Origin: Larix kaempferi
Taxonomy: Eukaryota > Streptophyta > Pinopsida > Pinales > Pinaceae
Direction of reading: 5' to 3'
Assembly: GCA_027924585.1 (NCBI GenBank)
Contig: BSBM01000179.1
Span: 12,376,501-12,440,500 of the forward strand
DNA: 64,000 nucleotides
The notes beneath the pieces are model-generated. The model did no database searches. It was not told where the DNA came from and saw only the letters and a program-made list of their open reading frames with translations. Numbering within the stretch: position 1 is the stretch's first letter; each line of letters opens with the position of its first letter. Shown here piece by piece: positions 23,343 to 35,460 of the stretch. The position numbers and the translations under genes are program-made.

Positions 23343-24889
23343 TTCCTTACTTAAGGTTTCATATTTGTTGTGAGTTTTATATTTTAATTAACTTACACTC
23401 ATCTATGCATGTCTTCTAACATGTGTTAACATACAAAGAAGATTCAACTAAATAATTGATTAACATTGGGTTAAGTATGGGTTGTGACTATATGTTACAG
23501 TATCAAAATTTAATTGAGTAATTTGTAAGTAGCTAAGTTAGTTTACTTCCCTCATTTTATAATTAATGGAAGAACAAGAAACCTTCATTTTAATTATATC
23601 AATGTTTTTTCATTGGTGTATAAAACATGTAGGAAACAAATTATGGAGTGGATCCAACATACGAGTTGTTGAGAGATGGTATGGGGATTGGATTTGAAAA
23701 AATGTGTATTGTTTGAATCACTTCTTTCTATGGTATGTTTTTTTATTTACACAATCATGTATATTATATTATAAATATAAATATACTCATTACACTTTAT
23801 GTCTATGTTTGTATATGGAAAAATAAAAGGAACAAAATCAAGCCAATTAACAAAACATTGGGTCAAATAACCCAAGTGATGAAGAACTAAGGCATGCAAG
23901 AAGCTCGAGCAATAATACCAATTCAAGGGAAGAATAACGATCGTATAATTGAATGTTCTTGCAAGTTGTATGTTTTAAAATGTTTGCCTATGAAAATGAG
24001 ACATTTTGTTTAATGTATTGGACTATTTTCTCAATTGGATGACCACATGTTACCAATAAGTGTGTCAATTACATTTTGACATTTTAGTTATTGTAAACAT
24101 TTATGTTGTTCTATTTTGTATAATGAAGGGTCTCTTATTCATATATAATAAAAATGCATTTCTTATTCTATTGAATTGATCAATGTTATAAAATGTTACA
24201 TTGTTGATTAAATATATGGATATTACATATGGACATGATTAAATGTTATAATGAATATATGTGTAATTTGGTAGTACTACACATTAATACATTCATTATA
24301 TACAAACACAATAATTAAAATTAAAATATAAATGCTTTTTGTAAAAGTTATTTGATTTTTTTATAATTAATTGAAAATAATATATATATATATATATAGT
24401 GCATTGTATTTGTTTGAACTCGTTGAATAATGTGGGGCATATTGAAATGAACAAGGTTTAGTTACTAATAAATATTCATCATAGGAAGGATAGTGAACAT
24501 AAAACCATATAGAATAGTAATAAATATAATATATAAATGAATGAATGAATAATAGTATGCTTATACATGCATTGATTGGTCACCATGGTTTATAAGGAGA
24601 ATCCCTTCATTAGGTCATACCCTGTAATCAAGATGTGTCTCCTCATTAGTATTGATTTATTATTATTATTATTCATTATTTATTTAGTCTTTACATATAT
24701 ATTATGTTCATTATACATAGGTAAATCATTAACATTGAGGTTACTTTTACATTATGAGAAACCATTCACCAATGCATTATATACAACAACCCAATGGTTG
24801 TTATCATCACCATTAAATTTATAAGGCACAATGGTACTTGAATGGAAATAAAAGAATGGGTGCATATATGTGAATAGTATGTATCAGTG
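23343..24889. other. AT-rich spacer between two CACTA termini
   Basis: No protein motif. Simple sequence includes (TA)n at 24380-24400 and GAAT repeats at 24537-24552. Short ORFs here are AT-driven. Confidence 0.5.
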
Positions 24890-25280
24890 TGTTTAAAAAG
24901 GATAATAAGCATTGGTGTTTTAGAACATAAAATACGCACCACGGATTTATATAAATGAAAAATACTAGTGCAAACAATTTAATGGTAAGCATTGGTGCTT
25001 ATATGTTTACAATGCACTAGTGTACACAATTAATTTTTTATGCATCGGTTTGCTTATGTTTAAGAAGTACTAGTGCATTGGTATTACTAATGTGCACTGA
25101 TAAAAAACCTTTCCTATAACCTCCAACTGCCTAGGTTTTTTAGTCATAATGAACATCCATTAGAACCTCCACCAAACCCTCCATTACCAATGGCAGAGGT
25201 TTTAGTGGAGGAGTTTTTGAAAAATTTGTCAAACCTTATAACACTAAAAACCTCTACTAGAAGGTGTTTTCCTTGTAGTG
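24890..25280. mobile_element. CACTA transposon right-terminal region B
   Basis: The last 23 bases are identical to those of region A, ending CCTTGTAGTG at 25280. The preceding ~190 bp align with 23161-23342 ('cctccaactgc', 'ccattaccaat', 'cttataacacta'). The subterminal palindrome AGCATTGGTGCT (24988-24999) is shared with 22847-22858. It has the same orientation as region A, so these are two right ends and not a pair of ends. Confidence 0.65.
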
Positions 25281-28200
25281 GAGGGGGAAGGGACCCTTTT
25301 CTAAGACTACATTCATCACTAGCATCAAGCTTGCTTATTTCAAGCCATCACCTTGAAAAATCAAATGATTGGGCACATTAGAACAATTTGAAAATGGCCT
25401 TAAAGGGGTCGTCTCTAAGGGCATCTTCAAGCTTGTTCCCCCAAGGCACAATATTGATTTAGTTTGCTGATGATTTTTCCATTCCAAAATTGAATTCATA
25501 ATCTATAGATAATACTTGGCTTCTCCATAAAATATAATTACTTGTGTCAATAATATTACAATTAATCGTAATTAACAAGAATTGATATTTTTAAACATTA
25601 AAAATAAAGAAAATTTGAGAGATGTAATGCTTTAATAATAACATACAATTCTAGATATTCTCTTATGATTTACTCTTGACCTTTGAGAGAGTATAGATGA
25701 TGCAAGGACACCTTTGGGAGGGATTACTTAAATGATGGGATTGACTATACCAATTGTAACCTTGTAGGTCTATATCAACTCGTTGTTGGGATAAATTTAT
25801 GCATAATTAGAGTCACAATCTCAACTTTTAGCATGCAGATGAGCACCAAATTGAGAGAATAGATGTGGGGACTAGGCACTTGCTTGTTAGCTTTACAATA
25901 TATGCCCAACCCAATGGTAATCCCCTATGCTTTAGTTTCCCTTGTATCAACTTATGTCCATGATTAATTGTAGGCACGTGCACATCTTACAGAGGAATTA
26001 TAGGTTAAGGAGGTGTTGTAAAGCAAGATTTGATATAGAGGAGCATGAATCAACTCTGAATTCAATTCAAATTAGTTCTACTTCATAGATTGGGATTAGC
26101 TTTCATTCCCTATGACATGATAAGGGAGGATAGGAAAATGAGAGTTGCAACTACATATATAATGTGGGGGTGCTTGGTAGCAGTGAGGCTATGGAGGAAG
26201 GTTTTGTATGTATACTAACAAAGTATCACCAATTGCTAAATACTTAATTGTTACATGTCAAAAACTTAACAATTGTATCACAACGATCAATCAATTTAAG
26301 ATATTGGACAATTAATTATATTTATGTAATATGTCAAACTGTTAAGTTTAGCTTCGAGACTTAGGGTATAAATATATCATGAATTCATTGTCCTACTTAA
26401 AAACTTAGAAAATGAACAAGTCATAACAAATAAACGAGAATAATATGAAAACCTTAACAATATTATCTCAAACTAGTGTATTGATTCACATAACCAATAC
26501 AAAAATTACTCTCTAAATTAAACTTTGGGGAAATTTATGAGAAAAAAAAATAGTCAACACACTTAGTTTAAATTATGAAAATTAATATAAAAACACATAA
26601 ATCGATTGATAAGAAAACTATGCATAAAATAATAAAAATAAGATTAACAAATAAACTATAAAGAAAAGACTATAAAGAAGCTTCAATTGATTCGATGGGG
26701 ATAAGTGCATGGGCTTGGAGTGATCGTTACCAACAAACTTTCTCTATCAAATCTAAACATTATTGTTATATTAGGAGGTATGTAGGGAAAGTTGTACCTC
26801 GACTTTCTTATTCCATTCAATTATGGTCAGTCACTTGTCAATCTTTCCTTTCCATCACTACAAGCGCCTCACATGTACATATCCATCAATAGCTACACAA
26901 GTTTTGTTTTATATGATGCCAATTAATTAAAACATTTCAGCAAGCCAACCACCATGACATGGGATGTTTGTGAGACATTCGTTTTTTTCTTTTTCAAAAG
27001 TTCTCCTTATGCAAGGAGGTGAGATGACCTTATGCCTATAATGTCATTTGGTGCAATTTTCTTTAACTCTATGGTTTTCAAGTATATAATTTTGATTATA
27101 ATATACCAAATATTAATTTGTGTTAAATTTAATACTAATTAATTATGCATAAACTTTTTATTACTAAATTTGTATCATTGAAAAATAATCAGTATCGATC
27201 TATCTCAAATCCGGATTTATCAAGCATCAAGAGGGATCGAATTTCTTGAGGTGTAAAGTTTTTTTAATCTTAAACTTTTTACACATCCAAAAGAAATTTA
27301 CCCTTAAGAAAATGGATTTCTCTGGGTCCTTGAGAGATCTGGGTTCTATGTTGGTTTTACTTTTTTAATATTATGAGTCGTTATGGATTTTTTAAAATTT
27401 TTACTTTATGAGCGGACATGCATTTTTTAATTAGTTTTTATTTTTGGGAACGTTACATTGTGTAATGTAACATGACAACATCTCCCCCATACTAAGGTGT
27501 AGAGCACTTTGCTTCTCTTGATGCAATAAACAATCTACAAACTAAGAAAATTCATAAACTAATATATATACGTTCAATCAATGCACTGAGTCAAAGAATT
27601 AAATACAAGAAGATATGCCAAAGACTCCACCACTTTTTAATAGTATTTCAAGTCACTTATCAAAACCAAGATCTAAAACATGGAAAATTTTGGGGGCTAA
27701 ACTTATCCCATGGGATAAATTTAGGGGTTTTAAAATTTTAATGGGCTATTTTTTTATTAAACAACTATTAGGTATGATTAGCCCATAATATTTTATTTAT
27801 TTAGTTTTAATGAATAGGAGGTTAGCCCCATTGAATTTAGAAAGGGTCCAGCTAAGATAAAACAATTTCTCCCTGTAAAAATCATTTTAAGGCTCTGTTT
27901 TCCCATGAAAATTGCTAGGAAACTCGCATCCTCCCCCGATTTCCATATATGTTAGTTGCTAGGGGCTCCTTCACCCTCTATCGATCATGGAAATCAAATT
28001 TAGAGTTACAATCGTCTAGATTTTATGGGTTGAATTTCGTTTTTCAAGTTGGTTGATGCCCACATGATAATGGTAGTTGATATTTACTATTAGGTCTTAT
28101 AGAGACCCATTTACATCAAGGAGAGTTCAGAATCCCATCACCTCATATCCAAGTTTCCCACAGAAACATGGGGATTGTAAAGCACACAATCGGCGATGCA

Positions 28201-29102
28201 CAATAACGTTTTAGTGGGTGTTTGGGGAATCATGCCTGGGGGCTAGACTTCAGCCATGACCATGTATTTGGGAATGTAGGGGGGCATGAAATTGCTTATA
28301 ACCATTACCATTTTGTTTCTACTTGTGTTTGTGTTCTCCTTTCTGGGACAAGCCATTGGTGGAGCAACCTAGAATCCCACCATCTTTGCTGCTTCTTTTG
28401 CTTTGGGAATTGTTAGGTATTTTGACATGTTGCTTGTTTTTTTAATTGCATTTTATGGTTCTCAAGGGATTGTAGGGTTGACATTGTATTTTATGGTTAG
28501 TCCAATCTGCCTCATTACTCTTCTATTGCCTCTGTCATAGTTTTGCAACCTTCTTTACATAGATTTAAAGACTTGAACCAATCTCTTGACATCACAACAT
28601 TCTGAGTGAGTTGCATTTTTTTTTTTTTTTGCATGGAAATGTATCATGCATAGTGGGGTTTGGTTTTAATTAGTTTTGGAAGTATGTGGATAATATTTGG
28701 TTCAATAAAAAAAATTTGACCAACTTGGAACACACATTTGCATTCCATATAGAGTGGCAATTATTTTTTAAAATAGTTCCAACTGCATTGAAATAAACAA
28801 TACACATTTAGAGTGTTTAACCCTATAATTTGGTAAGGTGTGTGCATAAATGATGTGTTGGTGGGTCCTTGTAATAGCATGGAGAGATAAATGGGGATCA
28901 AAGTGTTGGTGGGACCTCGTATTAATATCGATTCTATTTGTTGTTCTGATGAAAAATGTTGTTACTGTTTTCCAAGAATATTCCTAGAGTATGGTGAATT
29001 TCTATACATTGTGATAGTTAGAGTGAGGTACCAAACTACCACCAAAAGAGGGCTTATTATGTGATGATTTATTAAGATTTATCTCCTATTTATTATTTTT
29101 TG
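25281..29102. other. Long non-coding interval with weak dispersed repeats
   Basis: No convincing gene. 26870-26985 resembles 44330-44475 ('cacatgta', 'gttttgttttatatga', 'aagccaacc', 'catgggatgtttg'), a diverged dispersed repeat. At 27480 a minus-strand GGGGGAGATGTTGTCATG could be a purine tract/LTR start, but no partner was found. Confidence 0.45.
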
Positions 29103-29115
29103 TATATGTTTTCCT

Positions 29116-30449
29116 TTTTCTTTTTTTTCCTTGGAAAAAATCCATAATTTTATTTCAAAAAGTTGATTAAAATTACATATTGCACATGTAGTAGAATCAA
29201 CAAGGATCCCTACATTTTCACATATTTTTGTCCCATATAAGCAGAAACAACAGCTTATAATGAGTTGAACCAAAAAAAAAAAAAGAGAGAGAAATGAGCT
29301 CGGGAACAAACCCTCATTGCACGAATACAAAAAATACTACAGAAGAGTGAGCAGAAACCCGCTCATATCCACCATAGCCTCACAAGATCTAGAAGCTATG
29401 ACCATCCACAGCTCACTATGCATCAGACCCACCACAGAAAGAAATAGATCCGTCAAAACCAAAACCCTCATCGGAGGAAGCAGAAGATCCATGTCCGTGG
29501 ACGGAGCAGCAGACACGGTAGACCTCCCAAACCGGCGAAAACAGCCAACAAGCAAACCCCTGATGAAGAAGCAGCCAGACAAACCCCAAATTGCTGGAGC
29601 AGACCGCCGTCGACTTCCGCTCTCCCAGCTCTGTAAAGATCATACTCGCACAGTTCTTGTAGCTCTCCCGCTCGCAATCAGAGACGGCTGGATCTCATGA
29701 TTGGCCGCAGAAAGGAGGTGCTATGCGTGATTGAGGCGCTGTGCGAGAGAAATGAACTCCTGAGTGTAGGCCTGTGCTCATTCCACAGATTCTGCCTCAA
29801 ACTCACCGAGCTGTGTCTTTCCCCCTTCTAGCTGTAGAGGAAATGGCGTCCATATCGCAGGCCAAACAGAGGCGCTGTGTATTCTTCTGGCAAACATAAC
29901 GATTGCCTGTCACTAAGAAAATAATTCCGCAGCGGCGGGGTGTGGAGCAGCGCCTGCAACACAGAAATGTTGAGTCCCCTCAAACCCCGCCTCCACCGAC
30001 AGAACAAGATCCATCGGCCTCCAAGAACAGCTGAGGACCTAAAATCTAGTCATCCATGAGAGGCACAAATCATCAAGAAAAAGCCAATGGTAAAAAAAAC
30101 CCTCCCAGAATCCTTAGAATGTATGTATTTCCACAAGCGACTGTGATGAACACCCCCGGACGCCGAAAGATCAAGCAGCTGACAGCAAGGAGCTCCCCAT
30201 GTCGGTCGCCGCCGAAAAGAAGCCGAGCTATCACTGCCTTGACGAACCTAGTATTGGCCCCGTTGCACAGTGTCCTCTGCAAAATAAGAAAAAGACAGGA
30301 ACCCTGCTCCTGCCCTCGCAGCCGCTACCATCTCCGCCGATCGTCCCAGACCAACATCCATCAAAAAACGCATTCGCGGCCGCCACTGGTAAGCCGAAGA
30401 AGCCAGCCCCCAATGGGTCGCCGCGCCAAGGCAATAGCAGACGCTCCCT
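29116..30449 (-). mobile_element. Non-LTR retroposon with A-rich tail and 13-bp target duplication
   Basis: TATATGTTTTCCT occurs exactly at 29103-29115 and 30450-30462. Between them, on the minus strand, is a 1.33-kb segment ending in an A-rich tail (AAAAAAAAGAAAA, 29128 downward). An AATAAA signal lies about 20 bp upstream of the tail (29149-29154). The body is much richer in G+C and CpG than its surroundings. It has no long ORF; minus-strand frames give only pieces under 85 residues. Probably a 5'-truncated LINE 3' region or a processed transcript copy; the parent is unknown. Confidence 0.75.
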
Positions 30450-30516
30450 TATATGTTTTCCTATTACTATATATCGTTTTATACTTTATCAAAAAATTCT
30501 CCAAGACTTCACAATA

Positions 30517-30662
30517 TTTTATAATTTAGTAAAAGATTCACTAAGACTTTACAAGGTTTTATAATTTAGTGAAAGATTTGCCAAGATTTTATAAGATTTT
30601 ATAATTTAGTGAAAGATTTTCCAAGATTTGCCAAGACTTTATAACTCAATGAGAAATTCACC
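30517..30662. repeat. Degenerate 40-bp tandem repeat
   Basis: 'ttttataatttagt' starts at 30517, 30557 and 30597, each followed by '(a/g)aaagatt' and 'ccaagac/tt'. Weaker copies lie on either side. The retroposon inserted just left of this array. Confidence 0.8.
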
Positions 30663-32010
30663 AAAAAATTATATGTACATAATATAGCATTGATAAAATG
30701 GACTTCATATTTTCCTATATATCACGGGGATTCTCCCATTTAGTATGCATAGAAATTTAAGAAGTTCTTAAAATTTTCCTTAATCTAAAAGGAACCATTT
30801 AACAACATTTGAAAATTCGTTGTTATACTAAATAAATAGATTAGTTAGTGACATACTTGTTTTCATTGATTTGTATATCTAAAAGGAAGGTTTGTGAAAA
30901 GTGAAAGTGAATCACATTTGAAAAGTCATTGTTATAGTAAATAGAGAGAGATATAATTAGTGACACACTCATTTTCATTGATTTGTATGAGGTATGAATT
31001 CTAAGAATTTTGAATTTTATGTGACTGTAATAATATTTTTGCTGTGAGAGAATTGGATTTTTTTTAATAATACTATTTTTATTAATAAATTTAATAAAAA
31101 ATTTAAACTAGCAATTGTTCCAAAAGGTGCAAAGAAACATCGATAGTAACAACAAACAAGAAGTGAAAACAAGTATGCCTATTCGCCTAGTGTTAGGTTA
31201 GTATGGAAGGTATGTTGATTAAAAAAAAAGGTATGAACTCATAACTTTGATAAGTATAGATATATACTACAAGTTCTTCATATATACAAGGTTATCAATG
31301 GAAACAACACCAACATTTAACATGTAGGCTTGGAAGAAGATGTTAATTTTGACCTAGCCAATCATTTATTATCATTGTCATTGTGTCTCTTTCATGGATA
31401 TGAATAATGAATCATGGAAGTGGTTTATATTTAGAAATCAACTCAAGTGTTGGTCACATGTTATAAATAGAAAGGGTGGGAAATGGTAGAATCTAGTTGT
31501 TATGATGAGACAACTTCTTGTTGTTCATGTATTAGTTGACAAAATTCCTACAAGGAAAGGTATTGTATATCCATCTCTATTGATCAAAACAAAAAAAATG
31601 AAACATTAATAAATTATTTGCATGTTAGAAATAGGTATTTAATCAAAAATTTCTGCAAGTCACTTGTACAAATTGAGAATGCATAGTGATGTTGCATAAG
31701 TCATTCATCCATGTAATGATAATGTTATGGTGACATACTAAAACATATAGCACATGAAAATAAAAAAAATCAATAAAGATGCAAACGAAAGTATAAGGAA
31801 GATATATTAGATAAATGAGCATATGCGCATATAGACTTCTTATAACCAATATCTTAAAATCCAATAGTGTGACATTAAATGTTGTTAATTAATTGCTTGT
31901 ACATGTATAAAACATGTTATGTTCTTATTTTTTATATTAAGTATGAGGTTTGCTAACTAGAACATAAAGAGACCACTTTAAAGCTATGGAATTGTTATAA
32001 AGTAAAATGA
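30663..32010. other. AT-rich interval, no gene seen
   Basis: Only short ORFs. A loose duplication of 'gtgaaaagtgaaagtgaatcacatttgaaa' type phrases occurs around 30790-30990. No element boundary could be supported. Confidence 0.5.
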
Positions 32011-32424
32011 AGAATAAAATATAAATTGATATTGATTATAGGAAAATTATATGTACAACAAAAAATAGATAAATTAAAAGAGATTATGTGGGAAAGGTCT
32101 TGAGATAAATATGGCTTCCTCTTGTTGTTTTAATTTTACACAGAGTTGATATTGCAGAAACAACACTTTGCAAGGTAGATTTATAAAATATTTTTGAAAC
32201 AAATACCAAAAATATAAAAGGTAGAATAAAATATAAATTGATATTGGTTATAGGAAACTCATATGTACAAACATAGATGGATTAAAAGAGATTATGTAGG
32301 AAAGGTCTTGAGATAAATATGGCTTCCTCTTGTTGTTTTCATTTTACATAGAGTTGATATTATTGAAACAACATTTTGCAAGGTAGATTTATAAAATATT
32401 TTTGAAACAAATACCGAAAATATA
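32011..32424. repeat. Two-copy tandem duplication, ~212-bp period
   Basis: 'agaataaaatataaattgat' begins at 32011 and 32223. The copies stay aligned through 'cttcctcttgttgtttt' and 'ttataaaatatttttgaaac', with a few substitutions and small indels. Confidence 0.9.
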
Positions 32425-33439
32425 ACGTTTAAACAATTTCCATATTGAAATATTGTTCGAAAACATTTCTTAGTTTTCACTCACCTTAATAATATTTGTT
32501 GAAGTATGTTTAGTTAACAAGAACTATTTATAATCTAAAATACAACAAAAACAATCTTAATGATTTTTTTTTCCATTTGGTTTTATAAATGTTGAGTGAA
32601 CAAAACAATCTAGTAGAGAAAACAACTCAACTCACAAGTAATCATTGACAAAACAATCAAGTAGAGAAAACAACTCAACTCATAAATGGAACTGGACAAA
32701 ACAACTATAACTCACAAACAGTCATTCACAAAACTACTCTAAATCACATATAGAGGAGTAAGGCATCATGCATATCCCTCTACAAATTTCTCCAAACATA
32801 TTGGGATGCGTGGTAGGTACTTTTAAATAATTCCAATTATACCCATTGTAACATAGATATTAGTTTAATGAAGATGTAATCTAGTGTGTTGTGGTTACAT
32901 AGAAAATCTCGTGTTCAATAAGACATTAAAAAACTAACATATGAAATTAAGTGTTCAATCTTTTAATTTTGTTGCAATATATTTGCATATAGATATCACT
33001 TGACATAGCATATGAATATTGAAAAAATATTTTCATTTTTATTTATTTATTTTGGGTTTCTAAGTCACATTTCAATTTTGATTCCTATAAACAAGTCTCT
33101 CATTAATTTAAAGCAAAATTATAGTCTTTTCTTCTTTTAAACAACTCTAAGCCCAGCAATGTACAACTGTGAGAATCAGTAGTTAAAGTGACGATCCTAA
33201 TCACACTAATTTTTAGGACCAAGTATGAAAAATGTCTAAGTTGATGTTTAAAATTGTTTAAGGTAATATTATATAACTAATGTAATCTTATGATTCTAGC
33301 ACTTTCAAATATTGGCACAAGCACATACCATGTGTTCTATTTATTTCATTTTGTCAGTGCCTATCTGTTAGATTGATGTATTTACAAGGAAGTTTCCTAT
33401 AAATAACAAATGGTCATTATTGTAACAACTATTTTGAAA
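32425..33439. other. AT-rich interval, no gene seen
   Basis: Contains a short local duplication near 32600-32700 ('acaaaacaa(t)c(t)agtagagaaaacaactcaactca'). No coding signal or terminal repeat. Confidence 0.5.
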
Positions 33440-33790
33440 TTGAGATCTTATGTGTATGTACACAGGACAATCTAAGGGAAAGTGTTTTTCATCCTCAACC
33501 TTATTAGTTTCACAAAGATGACAAATTCTATCTACCCATGGCGTTTTAAGAATTTTCCAACGCTTGGCTTCACTATGGAGATCATGACAATTTGTTCTTA
33601 TTTTTAGCTCATTAGAGACTCTCTATTAAGAGTTCCTTTTTTTTCAAAAATTTATTATGGTTAGAGTAAAGTAATTCCACAAATGAGTCAATGGGTTTTT
33701 AATATTGTGATACCATTCGATTTTAGGAAGAGTATATCTCAAGTTTATTAAATATGACATTCACAAATATAATGGAAACATATCTTAATT
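33440..33790 (-). pseudogene. LINE C-terminal remnant with CCHC zinc-finger motif
   Basis: Minus-strand translation gives SEAKRWKILKTPWVDRICHL then CETNKVEDEKHFPLDCPVYT. This has the CxxC...HxxxxC spacing and the 'VEDE.HF...C..Y' signature seen in the zinc-finger C-termini of plant LINE-type reverse transcriptases. Upstream and downstream frames are broken by several stops. No catalytic RT motif remains. It ends beside the younger LINE insertion at 33832 and lies in the opposite orientation. Confidence 0.55.
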
Positions 33791-33833
33791 TTTTTAAATA
33801 TTTTCTTTGAGAAAAATTACATATATTTTTACT

Positions 33834-34238
33834 GGGATGGCAGGAGCAGGAGGAGTTCTCTATGACTCTAATGGAATCAAACTGAAAGATTATGCATGGG
33901 GAATTGGAAAAAATACCAACAACGGAGCTGGATGGCTCGCTCTCATTAAAGGACTTGAACTTGCCATAAGTGAGGGAATTGAGGAACTGTTTTCCTTCGG
34001 CGACTCAATGCTGATCATAAGGGAAGCTAGGAGTCTAGCAAAATGCAGAAAGAAGCCCACCACCAAATCTCAGCAACTTCTAAATCACATCGTCAATGAA
34101 TTCAAAGTAATCAACTTTCTTCACATTCTCATATCCAATAATAAATGCGCGGACAAGATGGAAAATGATGGGGTCAAGCTTGCTTGTGGTGTCTTGGTAA
34201 GCAATAAACAAGAACTTGGAATAACTTGGGTTCCATAA
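33834..34238 (+). pseudogene. LINE RNase H-like domain (RVT_3 type), N-terminally truncated
   Basis: The frame enters from the flank at 33807, but only sequence after 33832 belongs to the LINE. The peptide GAGGVLYDSNGIKLKDYAWG, then ALIKGLELA and FGDSMLIIREAR, is the plant RNase H fold (RVT_3, PF13456 type). The first catalytic Asp is lost with the truncation. The usual helix Glu (AE before WLAL) reads Gly here. The Asp of FGDS and the C-terminal Asp (KCADKMEN) remain. A TAA at 34236-34238 ends the frame. It cannot act as a nuclease. Confidence 0.75.
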
Positions 34239-34682
34239 TCCCCCCTTGTTCCAATGTATTTTCATAATACTATGGCTAAACTTTGGATTTGGCTTGGCCA
34301 TGTCAAAATCACGACTCCACCTTTGGCCATCGGTGGGATCCTAAACATCTGTCTCAGCACATCTTCCAAGATCAACATCCTTTGGAAGATACAAGATCTG
34401 GTCACACGAGCAACCCACCTGGCTCCCATGCAGGGCATAAATGTGGCCATCCCCCATGGAAGTTTTGGACTTAAACTTGGGAAATATGCTTCTCTTTCTT
34501 CTATTTCCTGCAGTGATGCGTCCAGACTCTGTTTCAAGCTCTGTATCAGGATTTTCAAGGCAAGTCATCACGTTTGCAAGTGCAATATGGCAAAGAACCA
34601 CTCCTCATTTCTTCTCCAATGTGGAAAACAAGTGATAGCTCATGGGAGGCCATTATATGCAAATTTGAGTTAGAAAGAACCG

Positions 34683-35123
34683 ATGGCTACATGTTTTGGA
34701 GCCAGTATAAGTGCGCAAACCTCTACGCAGAACCATGGAAAAGTTGCGTTTCTCGGCCAAGGACTCAGTTCGTCAACGGATGGGATGGGGTTTGATAATC
34801 TGTCAACATCATTTCAAACTTATTTGAAGAACTTAGAGGCTCAGATTCGGACTTTCAGCAATGAAAATTATGAATTAAAGAAGGCATCCACCCATCTCTT
34901 TGCTCTGGTGAATGCAACAAACATCAAGGTCCGTAGTCTCAGAGCAAAAATTCCAGATCAGGTAGCCTCGATGGTGGAAGCAAAACTCAATAATTTGGAT
35001 GCTAGAATGCTTGCAATCCATGACACTGCGAAGATGGCGGTAGCCAATCTGAAAGAGATGCACAAATACATCAGCAAACTCACTGCTGAGGCCAAAGGAA
35101 ATGTGGAACGAAACCCTGAGTAA
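34683..35123 (+). CDS. Small ORF in LINE 3' region, coiled-coil
   Basis: An open frame of 146 codons starts at the ATG at 34683 and ends with TAA at 35121-35123. Residues 40-130 are helical with heptad-like Leu/Val/Ala spacing (TYLKNLEAQIRTFSNENYEL). It lies downstream of the RNase H stop within the same LINE copy and could be a small 3' ORF or part of a 3' UTR that happens to be open. I recognise no domain. Overlapping frames in this stretch give peptides of similar length and are treated as chance. Confidence 0.35.
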   Translation: MATCFGASISAQTSTQNHGKVAFLGQGLSSSTDGMGFDNLSTSFQTYLKNLEAQIRTFSNENYELKKASTHLFALVNATNIKVRSLRAKIPDQVASMVEAKLNNLDARMLAIHDTAKMAVANLKEMHKYISKLTAEAKGNVERNPE

Positions 35124-35460
35124 TTTGCAACATCTTGTTGTCAGGATTTTTTGGTATTTCTTGCAAGGTCCCATAACCTTTTTTTTAAGAAACAGTACCG
35201 ATTTTTATGCACTTTACTTATTAGGCTATGTTATGCACTTTTGTTTTACTGCTAGGTCAGTTTGTAAGAAGCTTCAAGCTCCCTAGAATAGGGAATTTTT
35301 TTTAGCATATTAACACAACTGATATCAAGTTTGCAAGCTTGGCTCTGCTTCTTCCTAGGGATCAACCCAATTGCATTCCATTTTTGTAACCCTTGTTCCA
35401 ATTTTTATATATAAACCCAATTAAATGTTTCTGTAAAAAAAAATGTTACATATATTTTTA

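Larger units (their letters stand above)
33832..35445 (+). mobile_element. 5'-truncated LINE with poly(A) and perfect 15-bp target duplication
   Basis: TTACATATATTTTTA is repeated exactly at 33817-33831 and 35446-35460. Between them is 1.6 kb on the plus strand, beginning inside an RNase H-like coding region and ending in nine A residues (35435-35443). The truncated 5' end, A-tail and long direct repeats are the hallmarks of target-primed reverse transcription. The unmutated duplication implies a young insertion. Confidence 0.9.

Noticed and set aside
24576-24824. 82-codon ORF rich in Leu/Ile
   Set aside because: Produced by TTA/ATT runs. No start context or homology is recognisable.
26855-26866. 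Possible CACTA left end ('cactacaag')
   Set aside because: The following bases do not match the 23-bp terminus of the right ends, and no palindromic 12-mers are nearby.
29317-30564. Several plus-strand ORFs of 120-157 codons
   Set aside because: The insertion's tail and duplications show that the element reads on the minus strand. The ORFs exist because the GC-rich body has few stop codons.
30517-30662. CRISPR-like regular 40-bp repeats
   Set aside because: There is no spacer/repeat alternation; the whole unit is repeated and degenerates gradually, as in a minisatellite.
34254-34673. 139-codon plus-strand ORF and shadows inside the LINE
   Set aside because: Cys/Ser-rich with no family resemblance and overlapping frames open on both strands. 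Treated as the untranslated part of the LINE.
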